A DNA stretch of 64,000 bases from the NCBI GenBank assembly GCA_044375575.1, contig JBILMJ010000001.1:62001-126000 (forward strand). Direction: 5' to 3'. The notes below the pieces were generated by a model. The model searched no databases. It was given only the letters and a program-made list of their open reading frames with translations, and was not told the origin of the DNA. The first letter of the stretch is position 1. Every line of letters begins with the position of its first letter. This DNA is from UBA964 sp044375575. GTDB taxonomy: Bacteria > Pseudomonadota > Gammaproteobacteria > Steroidobacterales > Steroidobacteraceae. A program made the position numbers and the translations under genes. This document shows, in pieces, positions 45,194 through 53,591 of the stretch.

Positions 45194-47172
45194 CGTCTCT
45201 ACCCCGGCGCCTTCTCATCGCGAACCGCGGCGAGATCGCCTGCCGCATCATCCGCACGGCAAAGCGTCTTGGCATCGAAACCGTAGCCGTGCATTCCGAT
45301 TCCGATCAGAACTCGCGTCATGTGCGCCTCGCTGACCGAGCCGAGTGCATCGGACCCGCCGCCGCTCGTCAAAGTTATCTCGATATCGAGGCGGTGATCG
45401 CCGCGGCGAAACGCAGTGGCGCCGACGCCGTGCACCCGGGCTACGGCTTTCTTTCGGAGAACGCCGCCTTCGCCGACGCCTGCGAGGCGGCGGGGCTGCT
45501 CTTCGTGGGGCCGCCAGCGTCCGCCATTCGCGCGATGGGTTCGAAGTCCGAGGCGAAGCGCCTGCTCGAAGACGCCGGAGTGCCGCTCACGCCGGGATAT
45601 CACGGCGAACGACAGGACGCCGACACACTGCTCGCCGAAGCCGATCGAATCGGTTATCCGGTGCTAATCAAAGCGAGCGCCGGCGGCGGCGGCAAAGGCA
45701 TCCGCCGTGTCGATCGAGCGGAGGATTTCATCTCCGCACTCGCCTCGTGTCAGCGCGAAGCAAGCGCGAGCTTCGGTGACCCCAAAGTATTGGTCGAGCG
45801 ATACATCACGAAGCCTCGTCATATCGAGATACAGGTATTCGCCGATCGGCACGGCAACGTGCTGCACCTCGGCGAGCGTGATTGCTCCATCCAGCGTCGT
45901 CATCAAAAGGTGCTCGAAGAAGCCCCCGCGCCAGGCATGACCGCCACGCGTCGCGCCGCGATGGGCGAAGCGGCCGTCAACGCCGCGAAGCGAGTCGGAT
46001 ACGTCGGCGCCGGAACGATCGAGTTCATCGTCGAGCCTGACGGCACGTTCTATTTCATGGAAATGAACACCCGTCTGCAGGTGGAGCATCCGGTGACCGA
46101 GATGATCACCGGCATCGATCTCGTCGAGTGGCAGCTTCGGGTCGCCGCTGGCGAAACGCTGCCGCTCACGCAGAGCGACATCACCCTGACGGGTCACGCG
46201 ATCGAAGTTCGACTCTATGCGGAGGATCCGGAGAGAGGCTTCCTGCCCTCACCGGGCCGTCTGCTGCGATGGCAGACGCCCAAGACCGACGATCTGCGGG
46301 TCGATACCGGGGTCGAGTCGGGTGACGAGATTTCATCGCACTATGACGCCATGATCGCGAAGTTGATCGTCCACGGCGCGACCCGTGAGTTGGCACTCTC
46401 CAAAATGGCGGGTGCCCTGCGAGAGACCTTCATCGCCGGGCCTCGAAACAATCTGCAGTTTCTTTCGCGACTCTTGACGACCCGATCGTTGCGCGACGCC
46501 GATCTCGACACGCATCTCATCGAGCGCGAACACGATCTTCTTTTCGCCCCCATCGAGCGTGCTCACCCACATGTTTGGCTCGCCGCTCTCGCAACCCTGC
46601 TGATTGACGAGTTCCCCAAAGAACACTCCCCGTGGACGACCCCTGACGGCTTCCGATTGGTCGGACAGGCTCGACGACGCCTCACGCTCGAGTGTCGCGA
46701 GGAGCGCTGCAGCGCGACGGTCGACTACCACTCACGCAGTTGGCGTATCGGGCTCGACTCACCGAGCGCCCTCACGCTCGAATTGCGGGCCTGCCCTGCC
46801 GCGGACGGTCGTCTCGCCATGTGGATCGACGGCGCCTCGCACTTTGCCCACGGACATCTGCACGATGGAACAGCGTACGTCCTGATCGACGGTCATCAGG
46901 CCGCCGTGCGGATCGTCGATCCTCGCGAGTCGGGCACGTCGGGGGATGCACCGAACGGCGGATTACGCTCGCCGATGCCGGGTCGAGTCGTCGCGGTGCA
47001 CGTCAAAGCGGGCGATCGCGTGAAACGCGGAGCGCCGCTGCTCGCCATCGAGGCGATGAAAATGGAGCACGTGCTGACGGCACCGGCCGATGGCGTGATC
47101 GAACAGCTGCACGTGTCGGAGGGTGCGCAGGTAGCCGAGGCCGTCGCCCTCGTCGACTTCAAGTCCGACTGA
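45190..47172 (+). CDS. liuD: Methylcrotonyl-CoA carboxylase, biotin carboxylase/biotin carrier (alpha) subunit
   Basis: This 660-residue subunit has an N-terminal biotin carboxylase (LLIANRGEIACRIIRTAK at about 8-25; ATP-grasp loop KASAGGGGKGIRRV at about 161-174; FYFMEMNTRLQVEHPVTE near 290), a central linker domain, and a C-terminal biotinyl domain with EAMKMEHVL (biotin lysine about K624). The ATG overlaps the liuC stop. The open frame continues far upstream inside liuC in another frame and is ignored there. It carboxylates biotin for transfer by the liuB product. It converges on bkdB with an 8-bp gap. Confidence 0.94.
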   Translation: MTSLPRRLLIANRGEIACRIIRTAKRLGIETVAVHSDSDQNSRHVRLADRAECIGPAAARQSYLDIEAVIAAAKRSGADAVHPGYGFLSENAAFADACEAAGLLFVGPPASAIRAMGSKSEAKRLLEDAGVPLTPGYHGERQDADTLLAEADRIGYPVLIKASAGGGGKGIRRVDRAEDFISALASCQREASASFGDPKVLVERYITKPRHIEIQVFADRHGNVLHLGERDCSIQRRHQKVLEEAPAPGMTATRRAAMGEAAVNAAKRVGYVGAGTIEFIVEPDGTFYFMEMNTRLQVEHPVTEMITGIDLVEWQLRVAAGETLPLTQSDITLTGHAIEVRLYAEDPERGFLPSPGRLLRWQTPKTDDLRVDTGVESGDEISSHYDAMIAKLIVHGATRELALSKMAGALRETFIAGPRNNLQFLSRLLTTRSLRDADLDTHLIEREHDLLFAPIERAHPHVWLAALATLLIDEFPKEHSPWTTPDGFRLVGQARRRLTLECREERCSATVDYHSRSWRIGLDSPSALTLELRACPAADGRLAMWIDGASHFAHGHLHDGTAYVLIDGHQAAVRIVDPRESGTSGDAPNGGLRSPMPGRVVAVHVKAGDRVKRGAPLLAIEAMKMEHVLTAPADGVIEQLHVSEGAQVAEAVALVDFKSD

Positions 47173-47180
47173 GCTGCTGC

Positions 47181-48383
47181 TCAGCCAAAGATTTCAGCGG
47201 GCGATTCCAGTTTTGTCTTGAGCGCCTGGATCATGGCGGCGGCATCGAAGCCGTCGACGAAACGGTGATCGAACGACGATGACAGATTCATCATCCGTCG
47301 AATCACCATCTTTCCGTCGATGACGACGACACGCTCCACCGCCTTGTTGATGCCGATGATGGCGACCTCGGGCAGGTTGAGAATGGGCGTCGAGACGATG
47401 CCACCCAACTTGCCGAGGCTCGTGACCGTGATCGTGGAGCCCGAGAGCTCGTCACGACGCGCCCGCCCCATCTTGGCCGCCTCACTCACTCGTCGAATCT
47501 CCGCCGCGAGCGCCTCAAGATCGTGAGTCATCACGTCCCGCACGACGGGCACCTTGAGGCCATCCGGAGTCTGCGTGGCAATGCCGGCGTGGACCGCAGC
47601 ATGGCGCAGGAGTACGTTGCGCTTTTCATCGTAGAGCGCGTTGCACTGCGGGTAATCTTTGAGCACGGAGGCGAGCGCGCGGACGATGAAGGGCAGATAG
47701 GTGAGCGAGGCCGCGCCGGCCGGGCGCTGCGCATTGAGTTTCACGCGCAAGGCTTCGAGCTCGGTCACGTCGACTTCCTCGACGTACGCAAAATGCGGCG
47801 CAACGCGCTTGGCCTCGGCCATGCGCTGAGCGATGAGCCGGCGTACGCCGATGACCGGGATTTCCGTGATGCCCGGGCCACCGCTGCGCGCACGCTCGAC
47901 ATCGAGCGCGAGGATACGCCCCTGTGGACCCGACCCCGATACCGTAGCCAGGTCGATACCCGCCTCGAATGCGCGTCGACGCGTGGCCGGCGAGGCCATG
48001 ACGCGGCCGGAGGACACCCCCACCGCCCCAGCGGTAGATACCGTCGACGAGGCCGATGACGCGGCCTTCGCGGACGCCGATGCCACCGCCGATGACGTGG
48101 CAGGCGCCTTGGCGGGCGCTGAGGTCGCCGCGCCCGCCTTCGCTTCGATTTCGAACACCGCGAGCTCGGCGCCCACGGCGATCACGTCTCCGGGATTCCC
48201 CGTGATGGAGACAACCTGACCCGTGACGGGCGAAGGCACCTCGACGACAGCCTTGTCGGTCGACATTTCGACGAGCGGGGAGTCTTCACGCACCACATCG
48301 CCGGGCTTGACCTTCCAAGCGATGACCTCGGCCGACACCGTGCCTTCGCCGAGATCGGGCAGTCGCATCACATGTCGGGTCAT
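47181..48383 (-). CDS. bkdB: Branched-chain 2-oxoacid dehydrogenase E2 (dihydrolipoamide acyltransferase)
   Basis: This 400-residue E2 has one lipoyl domain (VEMSTDKAVVEVPSPVTG, lipoyl lysine about K43), an Ala/Ser-rich linker, a peripheral subunit-binding domain (ASPATRRRAFEAGIDLATVSGSGPQG without its ends, near 140-165), and a catalytic domain ending with SSSFDHRFVDGFDAAAM (HxxxDG). It moves branched acyl groups to CoA. The ATG at 48383 overlaps the bkdA2 stop as ATGA; the 32-codon upstream extension is discarded. The E3 (lpdV) gene that usually follows in Pseudomonas is missing, and liuD converges instead. Confidence 0.94.
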   Translation of the reverse strand: MTRHVMRLPDLGEGTVSAEVIAWKVKPGDVVREDSPLVEMSTDKAVVEVPSPVTGQVVSITGNPGDVIAVGAELAVFEIEAKAGAATSAPAKAPATSSAVASASAKAASSASSTVSTAGAVGVSSGRVMASPATRRRAFEAGIDLATVSGSGPQGRILALDVERARSGGPGITEIPVIGVRRLIAQRMAEAKRVAPHFAYVEEVDVTELEALRVKLNAQRPAGAASLTYLPFIVRALASVLKDYPQCNALYDEKRNVLLRHAAVHAGIATQTPDGLKVPVVRDVMTHDLEALAAEIRRVSEAAKMGRARRDELSGSTITVTSLGKLGGIVSTPILNLPEVAIIGINKAVERVVVIDGKMVIRRMMNLSSSFDHRFVDGFDAAAMIQALKTKLESPAEIFG

Positions 48384-49399
48384 GACGCCTCTCCCATGAG
48401 CCGCCGCAATGCATTCATTACGCGACGCTTGCCCGGGAAGTATTCCCACTCGAAGGCATGCGGATACGGCGTGTCCCAACCGGCCACGCGCATGATCGGC
48501 GCTTCGAGGCTCCAGAAACAGTGCTCTTGGATGGACGCGGAGAGTTCCGCGCCGAACCCTGCGAATCGCGTCGCCTCGTGGACGACGAGACAGCGTCCCG
48601 TCTTGCGCACGGATGCGGCGATGGTGTCGATGTCGAGCGGCACCATGCTACGGATGTCGATGACTTCGGCATCGAGGCCGAGCGCCTCGGCGGCCGCGAG
48701 ACTCACATGCACCATCGTCCCGTAGGTCACGATCGTGAGCGCCCCGCCCTCGCGCGTGACGGCCGCCTGACCGAGCGGCACGGTGTAATACCCCTCGGGT
48801 ACCTCGGCGAGCGGATGACCCGCCCAGGACTGCGCGGGCTTGTCAGGCTCGCCATCGAATGGTCCGTTGTAGACACGTTTCGGCTCAAAGAATATGACCG
48901 GATCGTCGTCTTCGATGGCCGCGATCAACATGCCCTTGGCGTCGTACGGGTTCGACGGCATCACGGTCTTGATGCCACTCACGTGTGCGAACACGGCCTC
49001 GGGGCTCTGCGAATGCGTCTGACCGCCACGGATTCCGCCGCCACAAGGCGTGCGGATCGTGAGCGGCGCCGAGAACGCGCCGGCACTGCGATAGCGCAGG
49101 CGAGCCACTTCGCTCACGATTTGATCGTAGGCGGGGTAGATGTAGTCGGCGAATTGGATCTCGGCGATCGGCCGCAAACCGTTGGCACACATGCCGACCG
49201 CCGCACCGACGATGCCCCCTTCGGCGATCGGGGTATCGAGTACACGGTGGGCACCGTGCTTTTTCTGCAGGCTCTCGGTGACGCGAAACACGCCACCGAA
49301 ATAACCGACGTCCTCACCGAGCACGACCACCTTCGGGTCGCGGGTAAGCATGATGTCCATCGCCGAGTTGAGCGCCTGAACCATGTTCATCGTGGGCAT
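48380..49399 (-). CDS. bkdA2: Branched-chain 2-oxoacid dehydrogenase E1 beta subunit
   Basis: This 339-residue E1 beta subunit has the GEDVGYFGGVFRVT segment (about 29-42), DTPIAEGGIVGAAVGMCANGLRP (about 55-77), GGIRGGQTHSQSPEA and VMPSNPYDAKGMLIAAI, all typical of the BCKDH/acetoin E1 beta family. The aromatic-rich HCFWSLEAPIMRVAGWDTPYP C-terminus fits the branched-chain group. It pairs with bkdA1, which ends 4 bp upstream, and overlaps bkdB. Confidence 0.94.
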   Translation of the reverse strand: MPTMNMVQALNSAMDIMLTRDPKVVVLGEDVGYFGGVFRVTESLQKKHGAHRVLDTPIAEGGIVGAAVGMCANGLRPIAEIQFADYIYPAYDQIVSEVARLRYRSAGAFSAPLTIRTPCGGGIRGGQTHSQSPEAVFAHVSGIKTVMPSNPYDAKGMLIAAIEDDDPVIFFEPKRVYNGPFDGEPDKPAQSWAGHPLAEVPEGYYTVPLGQAAVTREGGALTIVTYGTMVHVSLAAAEALGLDAEVIDIRSMVPLDIDTIAASVRKTGRCLVVHEATRFAGFGAELSASIQEHCFWSLEAPIMRVAGWDTPYPHAFEWEYFPGKRRVMNALRRLMGEAS

Positions 49400-49403
49400 G
49401 GTC

Positions 49404-50645
49404 TTACTCCCCCCGCTCTGCCAACTCCGCCAGCAATTCGTCGCGCTGGGCGCGCAGATGCGGCGGTAATTCTTTGAAGACGTCTTCGAACATCAGCGAC
49501 GGATCGAGACGCGGCCCCTCGTTGAGGGTGCCGTAGGAGACCGCCTCGTGCCACGCGGCCGTGACGGACTCGTCGAGCTCTTTTGAAAGGGATTCGTGAC
49601 GCGCATCGTCCCATTCACCTAGGGCGACGAGATGCGACTTCAAGCGCTCGACGGGATCCCCGAGCGGCCAGGCGTCGAATTCGTCTTTCGGACGATATCG
49701 AGCCGGATCATCGCTCGTGGAGTGCGCCCCCGCGCGATAGGTGACGTGCTCGATCAGCGTGGCGCCGTGACCCGCCCTCGCACGCTCGGCCGCCCAGGCC
49801 GTCGCCGCGTATACGGCAAGGAAGTCGTTACCATCGACACGGAGTCCCGCGATACCCATGCCGGGCCCTCGCGCCGCAAAAGAGCGCTGCTCGCCGCCCG
49901 CATAACCCTGGAAGGTCGAGATCGCCCATTGGTTGTTGACGACGTTGAGGACCGCCGGCGCCTTGTAGACCTTGGCGAAGGTGAGCGCGTGGTGGAAATC
50001 GGCCTCGGCCGTGCTGCCCTCTCCGAGCCACGCCGCAGCGATATTCGACTCTCCCTTGATGGCCGCGGCCATCGCCCAACCCACCGCCTGGGGGAACTGG
50101 GTCGCGAGATTTCCCGAGATCGAAAAGATGTGTCGCTCGGCCGAGTGGTACATCACCGGCAACTGGCGGCCCTTGCACATATCACGCGAGTTCGACAGCA
50201 ACTGCGACATGAGCTCGACGAGCGAGAGTCCGCGCGAGAGGAACAAGCCTTGATTGCGATACGACGGAAACAACATGTCGCCATCGCGCAGTGCGATCGC
50301 GGCCGCGGCGGACACCGCCTCTTCGCCGAGCGAACGCATGTAGAACGTGATGCGCCCCTGACGTTGCGCGCGCTGCATTCGATCGTCGAAGGCCCGCGTG
50401 AGCATCATGACGCGCAAGCCGCAACGCAGCGTCTCGGCATCGAGCGTCGGCGCCCAAGGACCCACAGCGCGATGATGATCGTCGAGCACGCGAATCAGAT
50501 CTTCGGCGAGCGGCGCAGTGGCGAGGACCGGCACATCGATCGGTGGACGCGGCGCGTCGCCCGCAGCGGCGACTTTCACGTAACTGAAATCCGGCTGCTC
50601 GCCGGGCCTGGCGGGAACCGCTGGGACGTGTAGTCGGGATGTCAT
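49404..50645 (-). CDS. bkdA1: Branched-chain 2-oxoacid dehydrogenase E1 alpha subunit
   Basis: This 413-residue thiamine-diphosphate E1 alpha subunit closely follows Pseudomonas BkdA1: RLHVPAVPARPGEQPDFSY at the N-terminus, FYMRSLGEEAVSAAAAIAL, ISGNLATQFPQAVGWAMAAA, WLGEGSTAEADFHHALTFA (ThDP motif) and NVVNNQWAISTFQGYAGGE. The phosphorylation-loop counterpart YRAGAHSTSDDPARYR is present. I use the ATG at 50645; a TTG 10 codons upstream has no ribosome site. It heads the bkd operon, divergent from an Lrp-type regulator gene, the same arrangement as bkdR-bkdA1 in Pseudomonas. Confidence 0.94.
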   Translation of the reverse strand: MTSRLHVPAVPARPGEQPDFSYVKVAAAGDAPRPPIDVPVLATAPLAEDLIRVLDDHHRAVGPWAPTLDAETLRCGLRVMMLTRAFDDRMQRAQRQGRITFYMRSLGEEAVSAAAAIALRDGDMLFPSYRNQGLFLSRGLSLVELMSQLLSNSRDMCKGRQLPVMYHSAERHIFSISGNLATQFPQAVGWAMAAAIKGESNIAAAWLGEGSTAEADFHHALTFAKVYKAPAVLNVVNNQWAISTFQGYAGGEQRSFAARGPGMGIAGLRVDGNDFLAVYAATAWAAERARAGHGATLIEHVTYRAGAHSTSDDPARYRPKDEFDAWPLGDPVERLKSHLVALGEWDDARHESLSKELDESVTAAWHEAVSYGTLNEGPRLDPSLMFEDVFKELPPHLRAQRDELLAELAERGE

Positions 50646-50712
50646 GAGCGCCGAGAGTAAATCAGGACTCGCCAACGAGCATAACTAGTTCGATTTGCTA
50701 ACCCGCTGTTTT

Positions 50713-50728
50713 GAGAATAAATTATCTA
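50713..50728. promoter_or_regulatory. Candidate Lrp-type box between bkdA1 and bkdR
   Basis: In the AT-rich 113-bp divergent region, GAGAATAAATTATCTA resembles the Lrp consensus (half sites of AGAATA and TATCT type around an AT centre), although it is one base longer than the usual 15-bp box. A divergent Lrp family gene makes it a plausible BkdR site. AT-rich DNA matches this consensus easily, so the call is tentative. Confidence 0.4.
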
Positions 50729-50758
50729 ATATTAATAACTCTTTTGGGGCGGCAATCC

Positions 50759-51226
50759 ATGAAGCTCGATAAATACGATATCGCCATCCTGAATGAGGTC
50801 CAGCGTGATGCCACGCGCTCCACGGCCGATATCGCGCAAGACGTCGGTCTCTCCCAATCTCCGTGCTGGCGCCGTATCAGCCTGCTCGAGCAAGCGGGCG
50901 TCATCAAACGGCGCGTCGCCCTCCTCTCACGCGAAAAGGTGGGGCTCGAGGTGCTCGTATTCGTGAACGTGAAACTCGCCAGTCACGGCTGGCAATCGCT
51001 GCCGAAATTCAAGAACAAGGTAGTGAGCTTCCCCGAGGTGCTGCAGTGCTACGTGCTGATGGGCGATATCGACTTCATCCTGCTCGTCGCCACGCGCACC
51101 ATCGAGGACTTCAACAATTTCCTGCAAGGCAAGCTTGCGCAGATTCCCGGGGTGCAGTCGATCGAATCACGTATGGTGATCGAAGAGACGAAAAACACCA
51201 CCGAGTTGCCGCTCGGGTTGATCTAG
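50759..51226 (+). CDS. bkdR: Lrp/AsnC-family regulator, probable bkd activator
   Basis: This 155-residue Lrp family protein has an N-terminal helix-turn-helix (LDKYDIAILNEVQRDATRST, then DIAQDVGLSQSPCWRRISLLE, about 21-41) and a C-terminal RAM ligand/oligomer domain (VLQCYVLMGDIDFILLVATRTIEDF). I start at the ATG at 50759, which has a GGGGCGG stretch upstream; a GTG or TTG further up would add atypical residues. It is divergent from bkdA1, as Pseudomonas bkdR is, so it probably activates the bkd operon in response to branched-chain amino acids. Its stop shares the palindrome CTAG with the convergent gene's stop. Confidence 0.88.
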   Translation: MKLDKYDIAILNEVQRDATRSTADIAQDVGLSQSPCWRRISLLEQAGVIKRRVALLSREKVGLEVLVFVNVKLASHGWQSLPKFKNKVVSFPEVLQCYVLMGDIDFILLVATRTIEDFNNFLQGKLAQIPGVQSIESRMVIEETKNTTELPLGLI

Positions 51227-51801
51227 CCGAAGAGATCACCACCGACGCCGAGCAGCACGAGCACGCCGAGCAGCGCGAAAATCGTCGCAGCGATGCCGTG
51301 GACCAGGCGCATCGGCAATTTCTTTGCCGCGACCTCACCAAGCAACACTGCCGGAACATTGGCGATCATCATGCCGAGCGTCGTGCCACCGACCACAGCC
51401 ACGAGTGAGGCGTACTTCGCCGCAAGGGCCACCGTCGCGATTTGGGTCTTGTCGCCGATCTCGACGATGAAGAACGCGATGAAGGTCGTGAGAAACACGC
51501 CGTAGCGCGCCGGCTTTGCGCCTTCGTCGTCGTCCAACTTGTCGGGCACGAGCATCCACGCCGCCATCGCGAGGAACGACACACCCAAAATCCATCGCAT
51601 GAGTTCGGCGCCGACCACCGACGACACCCAAGCGCCGACGTAACCCGCGACCGCATGGTTCACGAGCGTCGCAACGAGGATCCCGAGAATGATCGGCACG
51701 GGCTTGCGGTACTTCGCCGCCAACACGAGCGCGAGCAGCTGTGTCTTGTCGCCGATTTCGGCGAGCGCCACGATACCGGTCGATACGAGAAACGCTTCCA
51801 T
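51223..51801 (-). CDS. GDT1/TMEM165 (UPF0016) family cation transporter
   Basis: This 192-residue membrane protein has six predicted spans in two repeats, each holding the hallmark E-x-G-D-K-T-Q motif (ALAEIGDKTQ about 13-22; FIVEIGDKTQ about 111-120). Bacterial relatives such as MneA export Mn2+, while eukaryotic ones move Mn2+/Ca2+ against H+. An acidic loop (DKLDDDEGAK) separates the repeats. It is the last gene of the leftward housekeeping run, 13 bp after ychF. There is no room for a yybP-ykoY Mn riboswitch upstream. Confidence 0.88.
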   Translation of the reverse strand: MEAFLVSTGIVALAEIGDKTQLLALVLAAKYRKPVPIILGILVATLVNHAVAGYVGAWVSSVVGAELMRWILGVSFLAMAAWMLVPDKLDDDEGAKPARYGVFLTTFIAFFIVEIGDKTQIATVALAAKYASLVAVVGGTTLGMMIANVPAVLLGEVAAKKLPMRLVHGIAATIFALLGVLVLLGVGGDLFG

Positions 51802-51814
51802 CCGCGACGTGTCC

Positions 51815-52906
51815 TTACACGTTGAAGCGGAAGTGCATCACATCGCCCTCGCGCACGATGTACTCCTTGCCTTCGAGACGCAGCTTGCCTGCCTCTTTGG
51901 CTCCCTGCTCGCCCTTGAGCGTGACGTAGTCGTCAAAGGCAATCACCTCGGCGCGAATGAACCCGCGCTCGAAGTCGGTATGGATGACGCCCGCCGCCTG
52001 CGGGGCAGTCGCGCCCTTCTTGACCGTCCAGGCTCGTACTTCCTTAGGGCCAGCCGTGAAGTACGTCTGCAGGCCGAGCAAGGCGTAACCCGCGCGGATC
52101 ACGCGGTTGAGGCCCGGCTCCTCGAGTCCGAGATCCTTCAAGAATTCGGCGCGATCAGCATCATCGAGTTGCGAGATCTCGGCTTCGATGGCCGCACACA
52201 CCGCCACGACCTGAGAGCCCTCGGAGGCCGCATGCTTGCGTACGGTATCGAGCATGGGGTTGTTCTCGAACCCGCCCTCCTGCACGTTCGCGACGTAAAG
52301 CATGGGCTTGAACGTCAAGAGTTGCATTTCTTTGACAATGGGCCGCTCGATCTCATCGAGCGCGACCGCGCGAGCAGGCTGTCCCGCATTGAGTGCATCG
52401 CGGACGCGGCGAATGACCTCTTTCGCCTTGATCGCCTCTTTATCCATCGCTTTGGCCGCTTTCTCGGCACGCTGCAGCGCTTTTTCCGCTGTCTCGAGAT
52501 CCGCGAGCGCGAGTTCGGTGTTGATGGTCTCGATGTCGGAAAGCGGATCGATACGACCTGACACGTGCACGATATCGTCGTTCACGAAGCAGCGTACGAC
52601 GTGCGCGATGGCATCGACCTCGCGGATGTTCGCGAGAAACTTGTTGCCGAGCCCCTCGCCGGTCGATGCGCCCTTGACGATTCCTGCGATGTCGACGAAC
52701 TCCACGGTCGTCGGCAAGATGCGCTCCGGAGTGACGATTGCCGCGAGCTGGTCGAGGCGCGGATCGGGCACGGGCACGATGCCGACGTTCGGATCGATCG
52801 TGCAGAACGGGTAGTTCTCCGCCGCGATCGCCGAGCGTGTCAGCGCATTGAAGAGAGTCGATTTGCCGACGTTGGGCAGACCGACGATGCCGCACTTGAT
52901 TCCCAT
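51815..52906 (-). CDS. ychF: Redox-regulated ribosome-binding ATPase YchF (Obg family)
   Basis: This 363-residue OBG-family P-loop ATPase binds ribosomes. It has G1 GLPNVGKST (about 8-16), the G3 region DIAGIVKGASTGEGLGNKFL (about 71-90), a coiled-coil insert (about 130-165) and a C-terminal TGS domain (IHTDFERGFIRAEVI). Length equals the E. coli protein. It follows pth by 4 bp, the standard pth-ychF pairing. Confidence 0.96.
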   Translation of the reverse strand: MGIKCGIVGLPNVGKSTLFNALTRSAIAAENYPFCTIDPNVGIVPVPDPRLDQLAAIVTPERILPTTVEFVDIAGIVKGASTGEGLGNKFLANIREVDAIAHVVRCFVNDDIVHVSGRIDPLSDIETINTELALADLETAEKALQRAEKAAKAMDKEAIKAKEVIRRVRDALNAGQPARAVALDEIERPIVKEMQLLTFKPMLYVANVQEGGFENNPMLDTVRKHAASEGSQVVAVCAAIEAEISQLDDADRAEFLKDLGLEEPGLNRVIRAGYALLGLQTYFTAGPKEVRAWTVKKGATAPQAAGVIHTDFERGFIRAEVIAFDDYVTLKGEQGAKEAGKLRLEGKEYIVREGDVMHFRFNV

Positions 52907-52910
52907 GAAT

Positions 52911-53507
52911 TCAGTCCTGTGTGTGGAGGCGGTTCATCGCTTTTTCGGTGCCCTGAGCGAGCAGCACCGGAAGCACATCCGCCGCATTGTTGACCGCAGT
53001 TTCGATGGCACGCTCCTGATCAGCCGGCGCGCGCTGCAAGACGTAGTCGTGCACCAAATCCTTGTGGCCGGGGTGCCCGATGCCGAGGCGCATGCGCCAG
53101 AAGTCGGCACCGACAGTCGCGATGGTATCGCGCAGTCCGTTGTGCCCGCCGTGACCGCCACCGAGCTTCAGGCGCGCCACGCCGACCGGAAGATCGAGCT
53201 CGTCGTGTGCGACGAGTACTTCGCCCGGCGCCACTTTGTAGAAGTTCGCGAGCGAGCTGATCGCACCACCGCTCTTGTTCATGTAGGTGTTGGGTTTCAG
53301 CAGCCAGATCTCGGTTTGTGCGCCGCCTTCGAGCGTCACGCGCACACGGGCCAGCTCGCCCTGATGACGCGACTCGGCACGAAACACGCCACCGTACCGT
53401 CGCGCGATCTCATCGGCGAACCAGAAGCCCGCGTTGTGCCGGGTCCGAGCGTATTTCTCGCCAGGATTGCCGAGTCCCACGATGAGCTTGAGCACTGTGC
53501 CTGCCAC
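52911..53507 (-). CDS. pth: Peptidyl-tRNA hydrolase
   Basis: This 198-residue enzyme frees tRNAs from drop-off peptides. The signature IVGLGNPGEKYARTRHNAGFWF (catalytic His about residue 26) is near the N-terminus, with the catalytic aspartate in VLVAHDELDLPVG (about 99) and the GHGGHNGLRD loop after it. It starts with GTG at 53507, GGAGG 4 bases upstream; a second GTG four codons later is possible. A terminator-like hairpin ends only about 10 bp before the start, so expression depends on readthrough from rplY or on a promoter further up. Confidence 0.95.
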   Translation of the reverse strand: MAGTVLKLIVGLGNPGEKYARTRHNAGFWFADEIARRYGGVFRAESRHQGELARVRVTLEGGAQTEIWLLKPNTYMNKSGGAISSLANFYKVAPGEVLVAHDELDLPVGVARLKLGGGHGGHNGLRDTIATVGADFWRMRLGIGHPGHKDLVHDYVLQRAPADQERAIETAVNNAADVLPVLLAQGTEKAMNRLHTQD

Positions 53508-53517
53508 TCGACCTCCG

Positions 53518-53549
53518 CAAAAACGGAGGCCGCCTGTGGGGCGGCCTCC
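53518..53549 (-). terminator. Intrinsic terminator between rplY and pth
   Basis: On the minus strand GGAGGCCGCC and GGCGGCCTCC form a perfect 10-bp stem with a 5-base loop, followed by GTTTTTG. This is a standard intrinsic terminator 42 bp after the rplY stop. It ends 10 bp before the pth start codon, so it may act as a partial terminator that sets the pth-ychF level. Confidence 0.85.
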
Positions 53550-53591
53550 ATTGGCGTCTTCCAGAGGAAGACCGATGAATGCGCCGCGAAA

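Noticed and set aside
51802..51814. yybP-ykoY Mn riboswitch before the GDT1 family gene
   Set aside because: The gap to ychF is only 13 bp, too short for this riboswitch.
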